A stretch of DNA of 57,549 nucleotides, taken from positions 1 to 57,549 of the forward strand of contig JAFZLJ010000049.1 of assembly GCA_017551545.1 (NCBI GenBank), read 5' to 3'. Of the stretch, positions 1 through 8,825 are shown piece by piece. The position numbers and the translations under genes were made by a program. Positions within the stretch are counted from its first letter, which is position 1, and each line of letters begins with the position of its first letter. The notes beneath the pieces are model-generated. The model ran no database searches. It worked only from the letters and a program-made list of their open reading frames with translations, and had not been told where the DNA came from. The stretch comes from Treponema sp. (GTDB lineage Bacteria > Spirochaetota > Spirochaetia > Treponematales > Treponemataceae).

Positions 1-911
1 AAAATGATAAGTTTTTCAAGCCCTTCTGCAAACTTCTTAATCATATCACCCGGAAGCGGATTTACCATTACAAGCTTTAAGATGTTTACACTGTCGCCAA
101 GAACTTCTTTTACATACTGATAACTTGTTGAAGATGTTATTATGCCAACTTTTGCCCCTTCGACAGGCTCAGGGACCCCAGCGGCATTATTGATGTTTAT
201 TGAAATCGGGGTTCCTGAGCCTGTCGAAGGGCCCCCACAAGTTTCAATTCTATTTATTCCAGAAGTCTCACTCCACTTCTCCAAATCCTTCATCCTCTGT
301 TCAACAAAAGGATGGCGGCGGATTGCATTGGCAGGAGCCATAACATATTTGCTTATATTTTTTTCGTAAGGCTTGTGTTCAACTGCAACGCGTTCACCAG
401 GTTCTGTAATGTTCTGGCTGTGGGCAATGCGTGTACACATTTTATATAAAACAGGTGTATCAAATTTTTCACTGATTTCAAAAGCAAGCTTTGCAAACTC
501 ACGAGCTTCGTTGGCATCACTTGGTTCAAGCATAGGAATCTTAGAAGCAATTGCGTGATGGCGGCTGTCCTGTTCATTCTGCGAAGAATGCATTGCAGGA
601 TCATCGGCAACACCAATAACAAGTCCCGCATTAACGCCGGTATAGCTCATTGTAAAAAGAGGGTCGGCCGCAACATTCAAACCAACATGCTTCATTCCGC
701 AAAAGGCACGGCGTCCGGCAAGACAAGCACCAAAAGCAGACTCAAGGGCAACCTTTTCATTAGGGGCCCATTCACAATAAATTTCCTTAAAACGAGCAGC
801 TTCCTCTGTAATCTCTGTACTAGGAGTTCCAGGGTAGCTTGAAATAAATTCGCAGCCACCTTCAAACAATCCACGAGCGGCAGCCGCGTTTCCTAACATT
901 AGTTGTTTCAT
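1..911 (-). CDS. iorA: Indolepyruvate:ferredoxin oxidoreductase alpha subunit, N-terminal part (runs off the window)
   Basis: The reading frame starts at 911 and leaves the window at base 1, giving about 303 residues. It reads as the N-terminal thiamine-diphosphate/pyruvate-oxidoreductase-like part of IorA: the segment SSYPGTPSTEITE near residue 24, the conserved EKVALESAFGA stretch, and GVADDPAMHSSQNEQDSRH further on. In the known enzyme the alpha subunit carries ThDP and 2[4Fe-4S] and, with IorB, oxidises aryl pyruvates from aromatic amino acids to aryl-acetyl-CoA while reducing ferredoxin; the cluster domain would lie outside the window. AAGG sits about 5 bases before the ATG. Residues about 227-252 are encoded by a palindromic repeat (156-231) read in frame, in the linker before the next domain. 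The acyl-CoA synthetase at 2348-3985 is a nearby possible partner, but the pairing is only an inference. Confidence 0.9.
   Translation of the reverse strand, partial: MKQLMLGNAAAARGLFEGGCEFISSYPGTPSTEITEEAARFKEIYCEWAPNEKVALESAFGACLAGRRAFCGMKHVGLNVAADPLFTMSYTGVNAGLVIGVADDPAMHSSQNEQDSRHHAIASKIPMLEPSDANEAREFAKLAFEISEKFDTPVLYKMCTRIAHSQNITEPGERVAVEHKPYEKNISKYVMAPANAIRRHPFVEQRMKDLEKWSETSGINRIETCGGPSTGSGTPISININNAAGVPEPVEGAKVGIITSSTSYQYVKEVLGDSVNILKLVMVNPLPGDMIKKFAEGLEKLII
156..231. repeat. REP-like palindrome inside iorA
   Basis: The left arm 156-179 (CCCTTCGACAGGCTCAGGGA, then CCCC) pairs with the right arm 208-231 with few mismatches, around a loop of about 28 bases. The core CTTCGACARGCTCAGG recurs at 10242, 10690, 20818 and 50813. 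Here it is read in frame as PSTGSGTP and VPEPVEG peptides. Confidence 0.85.
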
Positions 912-1056
912 TTTTAACCTTATAAATATTTAATTATATTGCAATTTTACAGTGATTTTTAAGAATGGTAAAGAAGAACAAAAGATTTTTATTGCTATGA
1001 ACGTCATCATAAACATGAAAACTACAGATCATTTTTTATATAATAAAATCTAAATT

Positions 1057-1084
1057 TTGACTTTCCCGATTGCTGTGTTACAAT
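1057..1084 (+). promoter_or_regulatory. Probable sigma70 promoter of the RCC1-like gene
   Basis: TTGACT (1057-1062), a 16-base spacer and TACAAT (1079-1084) lie 51 bases before the ATG at 1136. The 912-1135 gap otherwise holds only AT-rich divergent upstream sequence. Confidence 0.6.
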
Positions 1085-1135
1085 ATGGTTGGTGTAATAA
1101 GAAAATATAAGGAACTAAAATAAGGGTGATTTATC

Positions 1136-2161
1136 ATGAAAAAAATAATTACTATTTTATTTTTTATTACATTTTTTACACAGATTTTTGCAGGTCAGCT
1201 TGGAGATGGAACAAATAAGTATCAAAGAACTCCTGTATATATTATGGATGAAGTAAAAGAAGTCTCTTCTTCTTCCTGGAATACTTTAATCTTAAAAAAC
1301 GATAATACGTTATGGGCTTGCGGGAAGAATTCAAAAGGCGAAATAAATCCAAATAAAAAAAATATAGATATACCAGTAAAATTAGCAGATAATATTATTT
1401 CTTTTTGCTCTTATTTTACTTCAATCGTTTATACAGATACAAAAGGAGATTTGTATTTACTTGGTGATGTATCAAGTTATATTAAGAATTCTAAAACAAC
1501 TTTTTCAAGCAGGCCAATAAAAATTGCAAGTAATGTAAAACAATGTTTAATAGCGTATAATCAATTATATTATGTGGATAATGATTCTAATCTATTTTCA
1601 TATTCAGAAAGTTATAATTATTTTTTAAATTGTTTTCAGGGTATTAGAGAAGAGCCTGTTGTAATCATGCAGAATGTAAAAGAAATTAGTTATGGTTTTA
1701 GTTTAAAAATTCTTAAAAATGATGGAGATTTATATTCATTATACAATGATGTTCCTAAGTTAATTAGTTCTGATGTAAAAAAAATAAAAGGAACTTGCTT
1801 TCTAAAGAATAATGGAGATTTATATTGTGGGGGTACCAATTCCTATGGAGCTTTAGGTTTGGGAGAAAAGACAATTGACTTTGATTACATAAAACTTTCG
1901 GATGATTGTATCGATATGGATGGGAATGAGGATGTAACTTTTTTTGTAAAGAGTAATGGTGATTTATATGTTTGTGGTGGTGGTAATAAATATGAACTTG
2001 GAAGAGCAACTGGAGATGGAAAGCCTCATTTAACTCCTTATAAATTAATGACAGGAGTTAAAAATATTCATGTTGGTTTATATTGTGGCTTTATAATTAA
2101 AGAAGATAGCTCTTTATGGGCATTTGGAGCAAATTCGGCAAGTGACATTGGTGGAATTTAG
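1136..2161 (+). CDS. Secreted RCC1-repeat-like protein
   Basis: This 341-residue protein starts with a signal peptide (MKKIITILFFITFFTQIFAG). The rest consists of degenerate RCC1 (regulator of chromosome condensation 1) repeats: the recurring pattern is a short hydrophobic strand, then D-G-D-L-Y/LW, then C-G-x-N-x-x-G. Examples are NTLWACGKNSKGE near residue 57, GDLYCGGTNSYGALGLG near residue 227, GDLYVCGGGNKYELG near 276, and SLWAFGANSASDIGG at the C terminus. RCC1 repeats form a seven-bladed propeller; here about five can be counted, so the propeller may be incomplete or diverged. AAGGGTG precedes the ATG. It has its own promoter, is convergent with the ligase gene and has markedly lower GC than its neighbours. 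Bacterial members are usually exported proteins of unknown role, so no specific function is claimed. Confidence 0.75.
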   Translation: MKKIITILFFITFFTQIFAGQLGDGTNKYQRTPVYIMDEVKEVSSSSWNTLILKNDNTLWACGKNSKGEINPNKKNIDIPVKLADNIISFCSYFTSIVYTDTKGDLYLLGDVSSYIKNSKTTFSSRPIKIASNVKQCLIAYNQLYYVDNDSNLFSYSESYNYFLNCFQGIREEPVVIMQNVKEISYGFSLKILKNDGDLYSLYNDVPKLISSDVKKIKGTCFLKNNGDLYCGGTNSYGALGLGEKTIDFDYIKLSDDCIDMDGNEDVTFFVKSNGDLYVCGGGNKYELGRATGDGKPHLTPYKLMTGVKNIHVGLYCGFIIKEDSSLWAFGANSASDIGGI

Positions 2162-2211
2162 GGTAAAAACAAAACAAAACGATACATATGTTTTTTTTAT
2201 GAAATAACATA

Positions 2212-2343
2212 TTAATGAATTTCAAGACTGTTATAATATAAATCGTCAGGGCAAATATCCTGGCCTTCTGGCCATTCAATGTTAAAGCCATTTGCCATTA
2301 CTGCAGAAAAATAGGATTTATCATTTAATTTGCCAAACCAGTT
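2212..2343 (-). pseudogene. DUF2442 C-terminal remnant
   Basis: Read on the minus strand from 2343 to the stop at 2212-2214 there is an open stretch of about 43 codons whose translation includes NWFGKLNDKSYFS and FNIEWPEGQDICPDDLY. This matches the C-terminal half of DUF2442 proteins, which typically end in an I-x-W-P-N-G-x-D-x-x-P-x-x-LY motif and are often paired with DUF4160 as toxin-antitoxin-like modules. No start codon with the N-terminal half is present: the frame runs back into the end of the ligase gene, whose stop lies at 2348. I call it a decayed fragment; a short expressed peptide cannot be excluded. Confidence 0.6.
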
Positions 2344-2347
2344 TCCT

Positions 2348-3985
2348 TTACTGTTTCATAACCGCAAACGGATCTTCGGTTCTGTACAACTGGCGGAGCT
2401 TTGGCTTTTCAATCTTTCCTGTCGGGTTACGTGGAACAGGAGCGAAAATCAGCTTGCGTGGGCGCTTGTATTTTGGAAGCTCAAGACAGAACTCATTTAC
2501 CTGGTCTTCAGTCAAAGTCATTCCTTCTTTAACTTCAATAACTGCGGCAGAAATTTCACCAAGGCGCTTGTCGGCAAGACCGATAACTGCAACGTCTTTT
2601 ATCTGATCCATCTTGCGTAAGAAGTCTTCAATCTGAACAGGGTAAATGTTTTCACCACCAGAAATAATAACGTCCTTCTTGCGGTCAACCAAAGTGATAA
2701 AGCCGTCGCTGTCCATCTGAGCCATATCACCAGTGTAGAGCCAGCCTTCCTTATCAAGAACTTCGGCAGTAGCTTCCGGGTTCTTGTAATATTCAACCAT
2801 AACGCCAGGGCCTTTAACTGCAAGCTCACCAACATCACCCTGAGCAACTTCCTTGCGGTTTTCGTCAACAATCTTGCACTGCCAGCCGTAACCTGGAATA
2901 CCGATTGCACCAACCTTGTTTACGTTTCCAACGCCAAGGTGAACACAACCAGGACCAATAGATTCAGAAAGTCCGTAGTTTGTATCATATTCATGCTTAG
3001 GGAAGTATTTGAGCCAGTCTGCAACAAGCTTGCGTGGAATTGGCTGAGCACCCATATGAGTAAGACGCCACTGACTAAGGTGATAATCTTCAAGTTTGAT
3101 TTCTCCACGGTCGAGTGCATCCAAAATATCCTGTGCCCAAGGAACGAGCATCCATACGATTGTACAACGTTCTTCGCTGACTGCCTTGATTACAGGCTCA
3201 GGCTTTGTACCACGGAGCAATACTGCCTTGCCGCCACTGATAAGCGAACCAAACCAGTGCATCTTGGCACCTGTATGATAAAGCGGTGGAATACAAAGGA
3301 ATACATCATCCTTTGTCTGTCCGTGGTGTGCCTGCTCACATGCTGCAGAATGCATTAAAGCCTGATGGCGGTGAAGGATTGCCTTAGGGAAACCTGTAGT
3401 ACCGCTCGAAAAATAGATAGCACCAAAGTCGTTATCAGAAACAACGATGTGGGGATTTTCAGAAGAAAAATTCATTACAGACATAAAGTAGCTGTCTGCA
3501 AAAGTAGGAGCCATTCCTTCGCCAACAAAAACAAGCAGACGGTGTGCAATGATTTTATCTGTAATTGATTCAAGACGTCCGATAAATTCAGGACCAAAAA
3601 ATAAAACAGAAACATCTGCAAGGTTCAGACAATATTCAATTTCATCAGAAGCATAGCGGAAGTTCAAAGGTACGGCGAGGGCACCGGTCTTAAGGATACC
3701 AAAATAAATTGGCAGCCATTCAAGACAGTTCATCATAAGGATACCAACCTTGTCTCCCTTCTTAACGCCACGGTCCAAAAGATAATGTGCGCAGCGGTTT
3801 GCCTTTTCATTAAAAATGCGCCAGTTGATTTCGCGGCGGTAAGGCAGGTTAGGTTCCGGCTGAGTAAGGTCATAATCCTTCCAGGTAATGCGTCGGTTTT
3901 CCTTAACCTCTGGGTTTAATTCTACAAGCGCGCAGTCAGTAGCATAGATTTCTGCGTTTCGTTCAAGATATTGTGTGATTGGCAT
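2348..3985 (-). CDS. AMP-dependent acyl-CoA synthetase/ligase
   Basis: This 545-residue enzyme belongs to the ANL adenylating superfamily and should activate a carboxylic acid to the acyl-adenylate and then to the acyl-CoA. The family motifs appear in order: the P-loop-like SSGTTGFPKA near residue 193, YGLSESIGPG near 338, the hinge-region YTGDMAQMDSDGF near 416, DRKKDVIISGGENIYP near 430, and the C-terminal catalytic lysine motif NPTGKIEK near 520. An extra segment of about 20 residues near residue 35-55 precedes the usual start of the fold. The substrate cannot be read from sequence: fatty, aryl-acetic or other acids are possible. Neighbouring iorA makes aryl-acetyl-CoA, so a link to aromatic acids is conceivable but is only inference. 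Confidence 0.9.
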   Translation of the reverse strand: MPITQYLERNAEIYATDCALVELNPEVKENRRITWKDYDLTQPEPNLPYRREINWRIFNEKANRCAHYLLDRGVKKGDKVGILMMNCLEWLPIYFGILKTGALAVPLNFRYASDEIEYCLNLADVSVLFFGPEFIGRLESITDKIIAHRLLVFVGEGMAPTFADSYFMSVMNFSSENPHIVVSDNDFGAIYFSSGTTGFPKAILHRHQALMHSAACEQAHHGQTKDDVFLCIPPLYHTGAKMHWFGSLISGGKAVLLRGTKPEPVIKAVSEERCTIVWMLVPWAQDILDALDRGEIKLEDYHLSQWRLTHMGAQPIPRKLVADWLKYFPKHEYDTNYGLSESIGPGCVHLGVGNVNKVGAIGIPGYGWQCKIVDENRKEVAQGDVGELAVKGPGVMVEYYKNPEATAEVLDKEGWLYTGDMAQMDSDGFITLVDRKKDVIISGGENIYPVQIEDFLRKMDQIKDVAVIGLADKRLGEISAAVIEVKEGMTLTEDQVNEFCLELPKYKRPRKLIFAPVPRNPTGKIEKPKLRQLYRTEDPFAVMKQ

Positions 3986-4093
3986 TTTTGTATCCTTTGA
4001 TTAATTATAATTAAATATTTGTAATATCAGTAAAGTATAGTAGAAAAAAAAGGAATAGTTAAGTAGGTGCCAGGTTTTAGGTTTTAGGTTCCA

Positions 4094-4199
4094 GGATGGG
4101 GAAGCCCCCTGCGCTCCCAAGTCCTCGGTCACTTTGTTCCCTGTGGTCTTGTCCGCTACCCCCTGAGCGGGGCACATCCCCGCAACGCCCCTGTCCCTT
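4094..4199. repeat. GC-rich imperfect palindrome (GGGGAAG...GCTACCCC family)
   Basis: This GC-rich island in an AT-rich gap carries GGGGAAGCCCC, then CGCTACCCCCTGAGCGGGG and CCCCGCAACGCCCC. It shares the order GGGGAAG / CGCTC / GCTACCCC / CCCCG with the elements at 8697-8780 and 38382-38468. The 3986-4276 gap also holds a short direct repeat of AGGTTTT around 4073-4095. Confidence 0.6.
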
Positions 4200-4214
4200 A
4201 CAAAAAAATAATTC

Positions 4215-4245
4215 TTTACAGAAAGGTATGGGGGGGGGGTATAAT
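4215..4245 (+). promoter_or_regulatory. Promoter with a G10 homopolymer in its spacer
   Basis: TTTACA (4215-4220) and TATAAT (4240-4245) are separated by 19 bases, ten of which are an uninterrupted G run (4230-4239). A 19-bp spacer is longer than the 17-bp optimum, so gain or loss of Gs would retune promoter strength. It drives the FN3 surface lipoprotein gene starting at 4277. Poly-G tracts at tpr promoters of Treponema pallidum are an established analogue. Confidence 0.7.
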
Positions 4246-4276
4246 AGAAAAGACTTTTTATTTTTTGGAGTTTTGG

Positions 4277-7200
4277 ATGAAAAACACGATAAAAGGCTTT
4301 TCTTTCCTCTTTCTTATTTTTTTTGTAACACTTGGAATTACTGCATGTAAAAACTTTGTAAATGCAGAAGAAGTTCGTGAACAGATAGAAAAAAATATTG
4401 CCTATAATAATGCTTCCTCATACAAAATCCATCTTGAATCTTCTATTCCTGGTGTTGGTAGTTTTAAGTCTCCCACAACAGGAGTAACAGAAAAAAAAGT
4501 AACAGATGTATTTACAGTTTCTTATGACCCTATTCCAGAGTATGCTTTTATTGAATGGAAAGTAACAGATAAAATAACAGGCAACCCTGCCGACGGGTAT
4601 TTAGCATTTGAAGATGTTGGAGCAGAGTCTACGACATGTACTTTTGTAAAAGCTCCAGAATCGGGAATAGAGTTATGTCTTTGTGCAGTAGTTACTACAA
4701 GACCTAAAAATCTTACTCCTTTTCCTCAATGGACTTCTGAGGGTGTAAATAAAGATTCCAGAATACAGGTATGGTTTACAAAACCTATGGATGAATCTTC
4801 TATTTATTATGATGATAATGAAATTTCGAATATAATAGACGAGAAGAAAATTACAATTAATGATTTTTTACCGGAAGAAGGTTATCCAAAATACGGCTAC
4901 AAAAAAGATGGAAAACATTATTGGAAAAATATAACAATAGTTGATAATGCTTCTTCCGAAGTCTCATTACTGGAACATTTTAAAAATCCTGCTTTTGAAG
5001 ATCCAAAAACATTTGTCATTCAAGCTAAAACAACCCTGACTGAAGGGACAGAACTTTTAGTTACGTTAGATAAAGATTTTGCATGTAAAGAAACAGGAGA
5101 ATCAACAGAAAAACTTGTTACACTTAAAGAATCTATTGTATGGTTTTATCGGGTTAACGACAAAACCGATAATGCTGATCCCATAATTTCTACTGCAACC
5201 ATAACAAATGCAGCAAATACAACAAATCCAACTCTTTCGAGTTCATCTACTTCACCAACTATTCTTAAAAATGGAGCAGTTAATCTTAATTTGCAGGTAT
5301 CCGATGGAGGTTCTGGTCCCGCCAGTGTTTTTAATTTTGAACTTGAAGATATAGATACAGGCGAAAAAAAAAAGGTTCCTGTAAGATTTAAAAGTGTAAT
5401 AGGCTCCACAGCTAAATATAATAGTACTTATAATTTTTCGGTTGATGATGGAAACTATAAAATTAGCAAAATCATTGTTTCCGATAGAAGCAGCCGTACA
5501 GCCGAAAAAACTTTTTCATATTGTATTGGTATAGATAACAATGCCCCTAAAGTAAATTCATTAAGTGTTGTTCCATATGGGTTCAGGGACAATTATAAGG
5601 GGCAATTAAAATATACATATTCAGTAGATTCAAGCGAAAAAAACTTAAGTAGTGTAAACATCAAATATAAAGAAAGCGGAAGTTCTGAATCGTGGGATGA
5701 AATAGATGCGGATCCTTGTCCTTTGACAAGTAATAACTCATATTTTCGCATAGCAGATGTTGAACCTGGAAAAAACTATGATATTTATGCAGAATTTTGT
5801 GACAAAGCAAATAATTCAACTGTAACAATTTATAAAAATGTAGAAACTTTACCAAAACCTTTGAATGCAGCGTCTGTTAATGTTGAGCGAATTTCGGAAG
5901 CTAACAAAAGCGACAAGTTTAAATTTACATGGGCTAAACCAGAAGGAAATTATTCGGGTATTTATATAACAGGAACATCTATTGATAGAGTTGTGTTAGA
6001 TTCAAATGATACGCAGGAATATACAATAACAGCTTCTTCCTTTGATACTAAGTACACATACGAGCTTTACACAGTAAAGGGAAATGGTTCAAATGATGTT
6101 GACCGTTCTGCTGAATCGGTTCAAAAAGTTATCTGGTCAAAACCAAATAAAATTTCAACGGTAGATATAAATGTTTCTTTAAGTTATCCAAGAATAGTAA
6201 TAACTACTTCAAATGCTCTGTCAATGAAGGTTTACTACAAAAAATCTAACGAAACAGAATACGGCAATCCAGAAATTGTTACTACAAGCACAAATATCAA
6301 TTCAACAAAAAAAATAGGAAACCTGGAACCGGCAACAAGTTATGATATTAAGATTACACGATATAATTCTACGAGTGGACTTGAAAGTGATCCTATTTTC
6401 TACAAGAACATGTACACAGCACCGGCAATGCCTGAAAATTTCCAGATAACGACTTCAGGTAATACAACAAATGCTTCTGCAACATTAACCTGGAATACTC
6501 CAGAAGGTAATTTTGACAATTATACAATTGAATATACAAAATATGAAAATAGTACCGAAAACTGGAGATCGCAGAATATTCCCAAGACAGAAAATTCTTA
6601 TACAATAAGCGGATTGGAATTGCTTACTAAATATCGTTTTAGAATAAAAACAGTGTATAAATTCCCTTCATCACAAACAACACTTTCAAGTGACTATAGT
6701 GCACCAGCTCCAGTTAGTACGCCTCCACAGGCTGCAACCTTTAACTGTTCATTTGATGAAACTTATAATGTTAATGTAGAATGGAGTTTACCAGGCAAGG
6801 CGCCATATATCGATAATGACTCAGTAATTAAACTATGTTATGGTGCATCGGAAGATGATGTTAAAGCAGAAACAAAATCTGTTATACTTGAATTTAACTA
6901 CAATATGTTTAACTTCAGTTTTCAACCTGTTGCAACAACACTTACAAGGGCTAATATAGGTTTATATAATCAGAATTGTTATTTTGCAATAAAAACAACC
7001 TGTAAAAACTCATCAGATGAATCTGTAACCTCATGGTCAGAAGTAAAGAGTCTTCTTATGCCGCCGAATATTAAGCCGTATGAAATAAGTGTGTCATCAA
7101 CAGATACTATTTCTTCTGATTCTGTCATTGTATGTTTGAAAAAACCTTCTGGTAGCTTCAGTTGGAACAGAATAAATCTTTATACACAAACAGGCAATGG

Positions 7201-7735
7201 TGAAGAAACTCTTGTTGGCAGTATAGAACGTACTAATTCTAATGCTAATAGTAATCAATATTATGTAATTTCAGATTTGTCTCCAAGTACACAATATACT
7301 ATTTCTGCAAAAACAGAATTAAATGGCTTTGAATCTTATGCAACAACGGTAAATGTTACAACTCCTGGAACAATTACGGGAAATCTGAATTTAAGGATTT
7401 CAAAACCAACAAATGGAACAACCCTGACAGTGGTTTGGGAAAGAAGTGCAATTGACGGAAAACAAATCAATGGTGAAGATATAGAGCATGTAGGTATAAG
7501 ATATAGAAGAATAGATTCATTTTACTGGGAATACCCAGAAGAATGGGGTGGAAAAGTTGGTTGTACTCTAGGTTTTTGGACTAATGGTTATACTACCGAC
7601 AAAGGCAATTCAGGTCAATTAAACGCTTCACAGTTATCATCTGGAACCTATATTATTGAACTTGTTACCTATTGTTATAAGTCATCTAAGGTACAGATTC
7701 TTTCTACCAACAGCGTCGAATACATCGTTCCATAA
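4277..7735 (+). CDS. Large surface lipoprotein with tandem fibronectin type III modules
   Basis: The ATG at 4277 is chosen because GGAG lies 6 bases upstream; an in-frame TTG at 4265 overlaps that ribosome site. The protein (1152 residues) begins with a lipoprotein signal ending GITAC at residue 20. After an N-terminal beta-rich region comes a segment resembling a bacterial Ig-like (Big_5/SbsA-type) domain, around residues 150-300 (RIQVWFTKPMDESSI). From about residue 525 to the end there are roughly six FN3-like modules, recognisable by repeated W-x-x-P-x-G-x-(F/Y)-x-x-Y strands and L-x-P-x-T-x-Y turns such as LEPATSYDI, LELLTKYRF and LSPSTQYTI. These features suggest an elongated adhesin-like lipoprotein exposed on the cell surface. 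Its promoter contains a G10 tract, so expression may be phase variable. The ligand is unknown. Confidence 0.8.
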   Translation: MKNTIKGFSFLFLIFFVTLGITACKNFVNAEEVREQIEKNIAYNNASSYKIHLESSIPGVGSFKSPTTGVTEKKVTDVFTVSYDPIPEYAFIEWKVTDKITGNPADGYLAFEDVGAESTTCTFVKAPESGIELCLCAVVTTRPKNLTPFPQWTSEGVNKDSRIQVWFTKPMDESSIYYDDNEISNIIDEKKITINDFLPEEGYPKYGYKKDGKHYWKNITIVDNASSEVSLLEHFKNPAFEDPKTFVIQAKTTLTEGTELLVTLDKDFACKETGESTEKLVTLKESIVWFYRVNDKTDNADPIISTATITNAANTTNPTLSSSSTSPTILKNGAVNLNLQVSDGGSGPASVFNFELEDIDTGEKKKVPVRFKSVIGSTAKYNSTYNFSVDDGNYKISKIIVSDRSSRTAEKTFSYCIGIDNNAPKVNSLSVVPYGFRDNYKGQLKYTYSVDSSEKNLSSVNIKYKESGSSESWDEIDADPCPLTSNNSYFRIADVEPGKNYDIYAEFCDKANNSTVTIYKNVETLPKPLNAASVNVERISEANKSDKFKFTWAKPEGNYSGIYITGTSIDRVVLDSNDTQEYTITASSFDTKYTYELYTVKGNGSNDVDRSAESVQKVIWSKPNKISTVDINVSLSYPRIVITTSNALSMKVYYKKSNETEYGNPEIVTTSTNINSTKKIGNLEPATSYDIKITRYNSTSGLESDPIFYKNMYTAPAMPENFQITTSGNTTNASATLTWNTPEGNFDNYTIEYTKYENSTENWRSQNIPKTENSYTISGLELLTKYRFRIKTVYKFPSSQTTLSSDYSAPAPVSTPPQAATFNCSFDETYNVNVEWSLPGKAPYIDNDSVIKLCYGASEDDVKAETKSVILEFNYNMFNFSFQPVATTLTRANIGLYNQNCYFAIKTTCKNSSDESVTSWSEVKSLLMPPNIKPYEISVSSTDTISSDSVIVCLKKPSGSFSWNRINLYTQTGNGEETLVGSIERTNSNANSNQYYVISDLSPSTQYTISAKTELNGFESYATTVNVTTPGTITGNLNLRISKPTNGTTLTVVWERSAIDGKQINGEDIEHVGIRYRRIDSFYWEYPEEWGGKVGCTLGFWTNGYTTDKGNSGQLNASQLSSGTYIIELVTYCYKSSKVQILSTNSVEYIVP

Positions 7736-7779
7736 TTTTATAGTTGAATAACTGTCCTATCTTCTATAAAATGAAAGGT

Positions 7780-8652
7780 ATGGACAAATTAAAAATCTTA
7801 CTGGCTAAAGGCCGCATTTACGAATCAGTTTACGAACTCTTGAGCGACGTGGGCATTTCTATTTCTTTGCCCGACAGAACATATTTTCCAACAACAAATC
7901 AGGAAGACCTTGCATTCCAGGTTGTAAAGCCTCAGATTACAAGCCTTCTTCTTGCAAACGACAAGGCCGATCTTGGTTTTAGCGGAAAGGACTGGGTTTA
8001 CGAAAACGGCGTGCAGGATAAGGTTGTAGAAATTATGGATCTTGGATTTGACCCTGTACGCATTGTTGCCGCAATTCCGGACACCAAAGACCTGGACAAG
8101 CTGCTTAAAGGCCATTTAACAATTGCAACAGAATATCAGACCCTGAGCAAAAAATGGGTTGAAGATAAAAAAATCAACGGCGAAATCTTCCGCACCTGGG
8201 GTACAAGCGAAGGCTTTGTTCAGGACACAGAAGATTCAATCGCTCAGATTTTGATTGATAACACTTCTACAGGTTCATCGCTTCGTGCAAACCGCCTTAA
8301 GATTGTTGATACTCTTATGGAAAGCTCAACAAGAATGTATGCATCACGCGAGGCAATGAAAAATCCTGAAAAGAAACAGAAAATCCTTGAACTCAAAATG
8401 CTGTTTGAAACTGTTTTGAATGCCCGCAACCGTGTAATGCTCGAAATGAATGTTTCAAAGGCCGATTTTGATAAGCTTATAAAAGGCATTCCTGCAATGA
8501 AGAGCCCAACCGTTTCGCCACTTTTCAACGATGACGGTTTTGCAGTTAAGATTGCAGTTAAAAAATCAGAGGTGCCGGTGCTCCTGCCAAAGCTTCAGTC
8601 TCTTGGTGCCACCGACATTGTTGAATACGAACTTAGAAAGGTGATGCTGTAG
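7780..8652 (+). CDS. hisG: ATP phosphoribosyltransferase, long form
   Basis: HisG condenses ATP and PRPP in the first step of histidine synthesis. The protein starts DKLKILLAKGRIYE and contains DLGFSGKDWVYE near residue 64. The segment TSTGSSLRANRLKIVDT corresponds to the PRPP-binding loop. A C-terminal region from about residue 205 is the size of the ACT-like regulatory domain, so this is the 290-residue long form that acts without HisZ and is normally inhibited by histidine. The start is uncertain: ATG codons at 7771 and 7780 both lack a usable Shine-Dalgarno, and a TATAAA hexamer at 7765-7770 sits immediately upstream, so a nearly leaderless message starting at 7780 is plausible. hisB follows after a repeat-filled gap; no other his gene is in the window. 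Confidence 0.92.
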   Translation: MDKLKILLAKGRIYESVYELLSDVGISISLPDRTYFPTTNQEDLAFQVVKPQITSLLLANDKADLGFSGKDWVYENGVQDKVVEIMDLGFDPVRIVAAIPDTKDLDKLLKGHLTIATEYQTLSKKWVEDKKINGEIFRTWGTSEGFVQDTEDSIAQILIDNTSTGSSLRANRLKIVDTLMESSTRMYASREAMKNPEKKQKILELKMLFETVLNARNRVMLEMNVSKADFDKLIKGIPAMKSPTVSPLFNDDGFAVKIAVKKSEVPVLLPKLQSLGATDIVEYELRKVML

Positions 8653-8660
8653 GATAGGGC

Positions 8661-8804
8661 ATAGGGGATAGTAAATAGGGGATAGTAGAGAGTGTTGGGG
8701 GAAGTCTCCCCCTCGCTCGCACTGCGTTGCTCGCTACCCCCTCTCCTAGGGGCCTTGCCCCTAAAACCCCGCTTACTATTCCCTATCCCCTATTTACTAT
8801 TCCC
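8661..8804. repeat. Composite inverted repeat between hisG and hisB
   Basis: Outer arms built from GGGGATAGTAAATAGGGGAT on the left (8661-8688) and its complement CTATCCCCTATTTACTATTC on the right (8774-8804) flank a GC-rich palindrome (8697-8780) of the GGGGGAAG / GCTACCCC / CCTAGGGGC / GCCCCTAAAACCCCG type. The outer arm sequence recurs at 23344-23390 and partly at 17910-17930. The inner one recurs at 38382 and, more weakly, at 4094. Confidence 0.75.
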
Positions 8805-8825
8805 TTAAACACAGGAGATTTACAT

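Noticed and set aside
4230..4239. G10 tract as a sequencing or assembly error
   Set aside because: An error in exact length is possible, but -35, -10, ribosome site and lipoprotein gene are properly arranged around it, so a real tract in the spacer is the better reading; only its exact length is doubtful.
8727..8825. N-terminal extension of hisB
   Set aside because: The extension translates the intergenic palindrome; the ATG at 8826 has a good ribosome site and matches family length.
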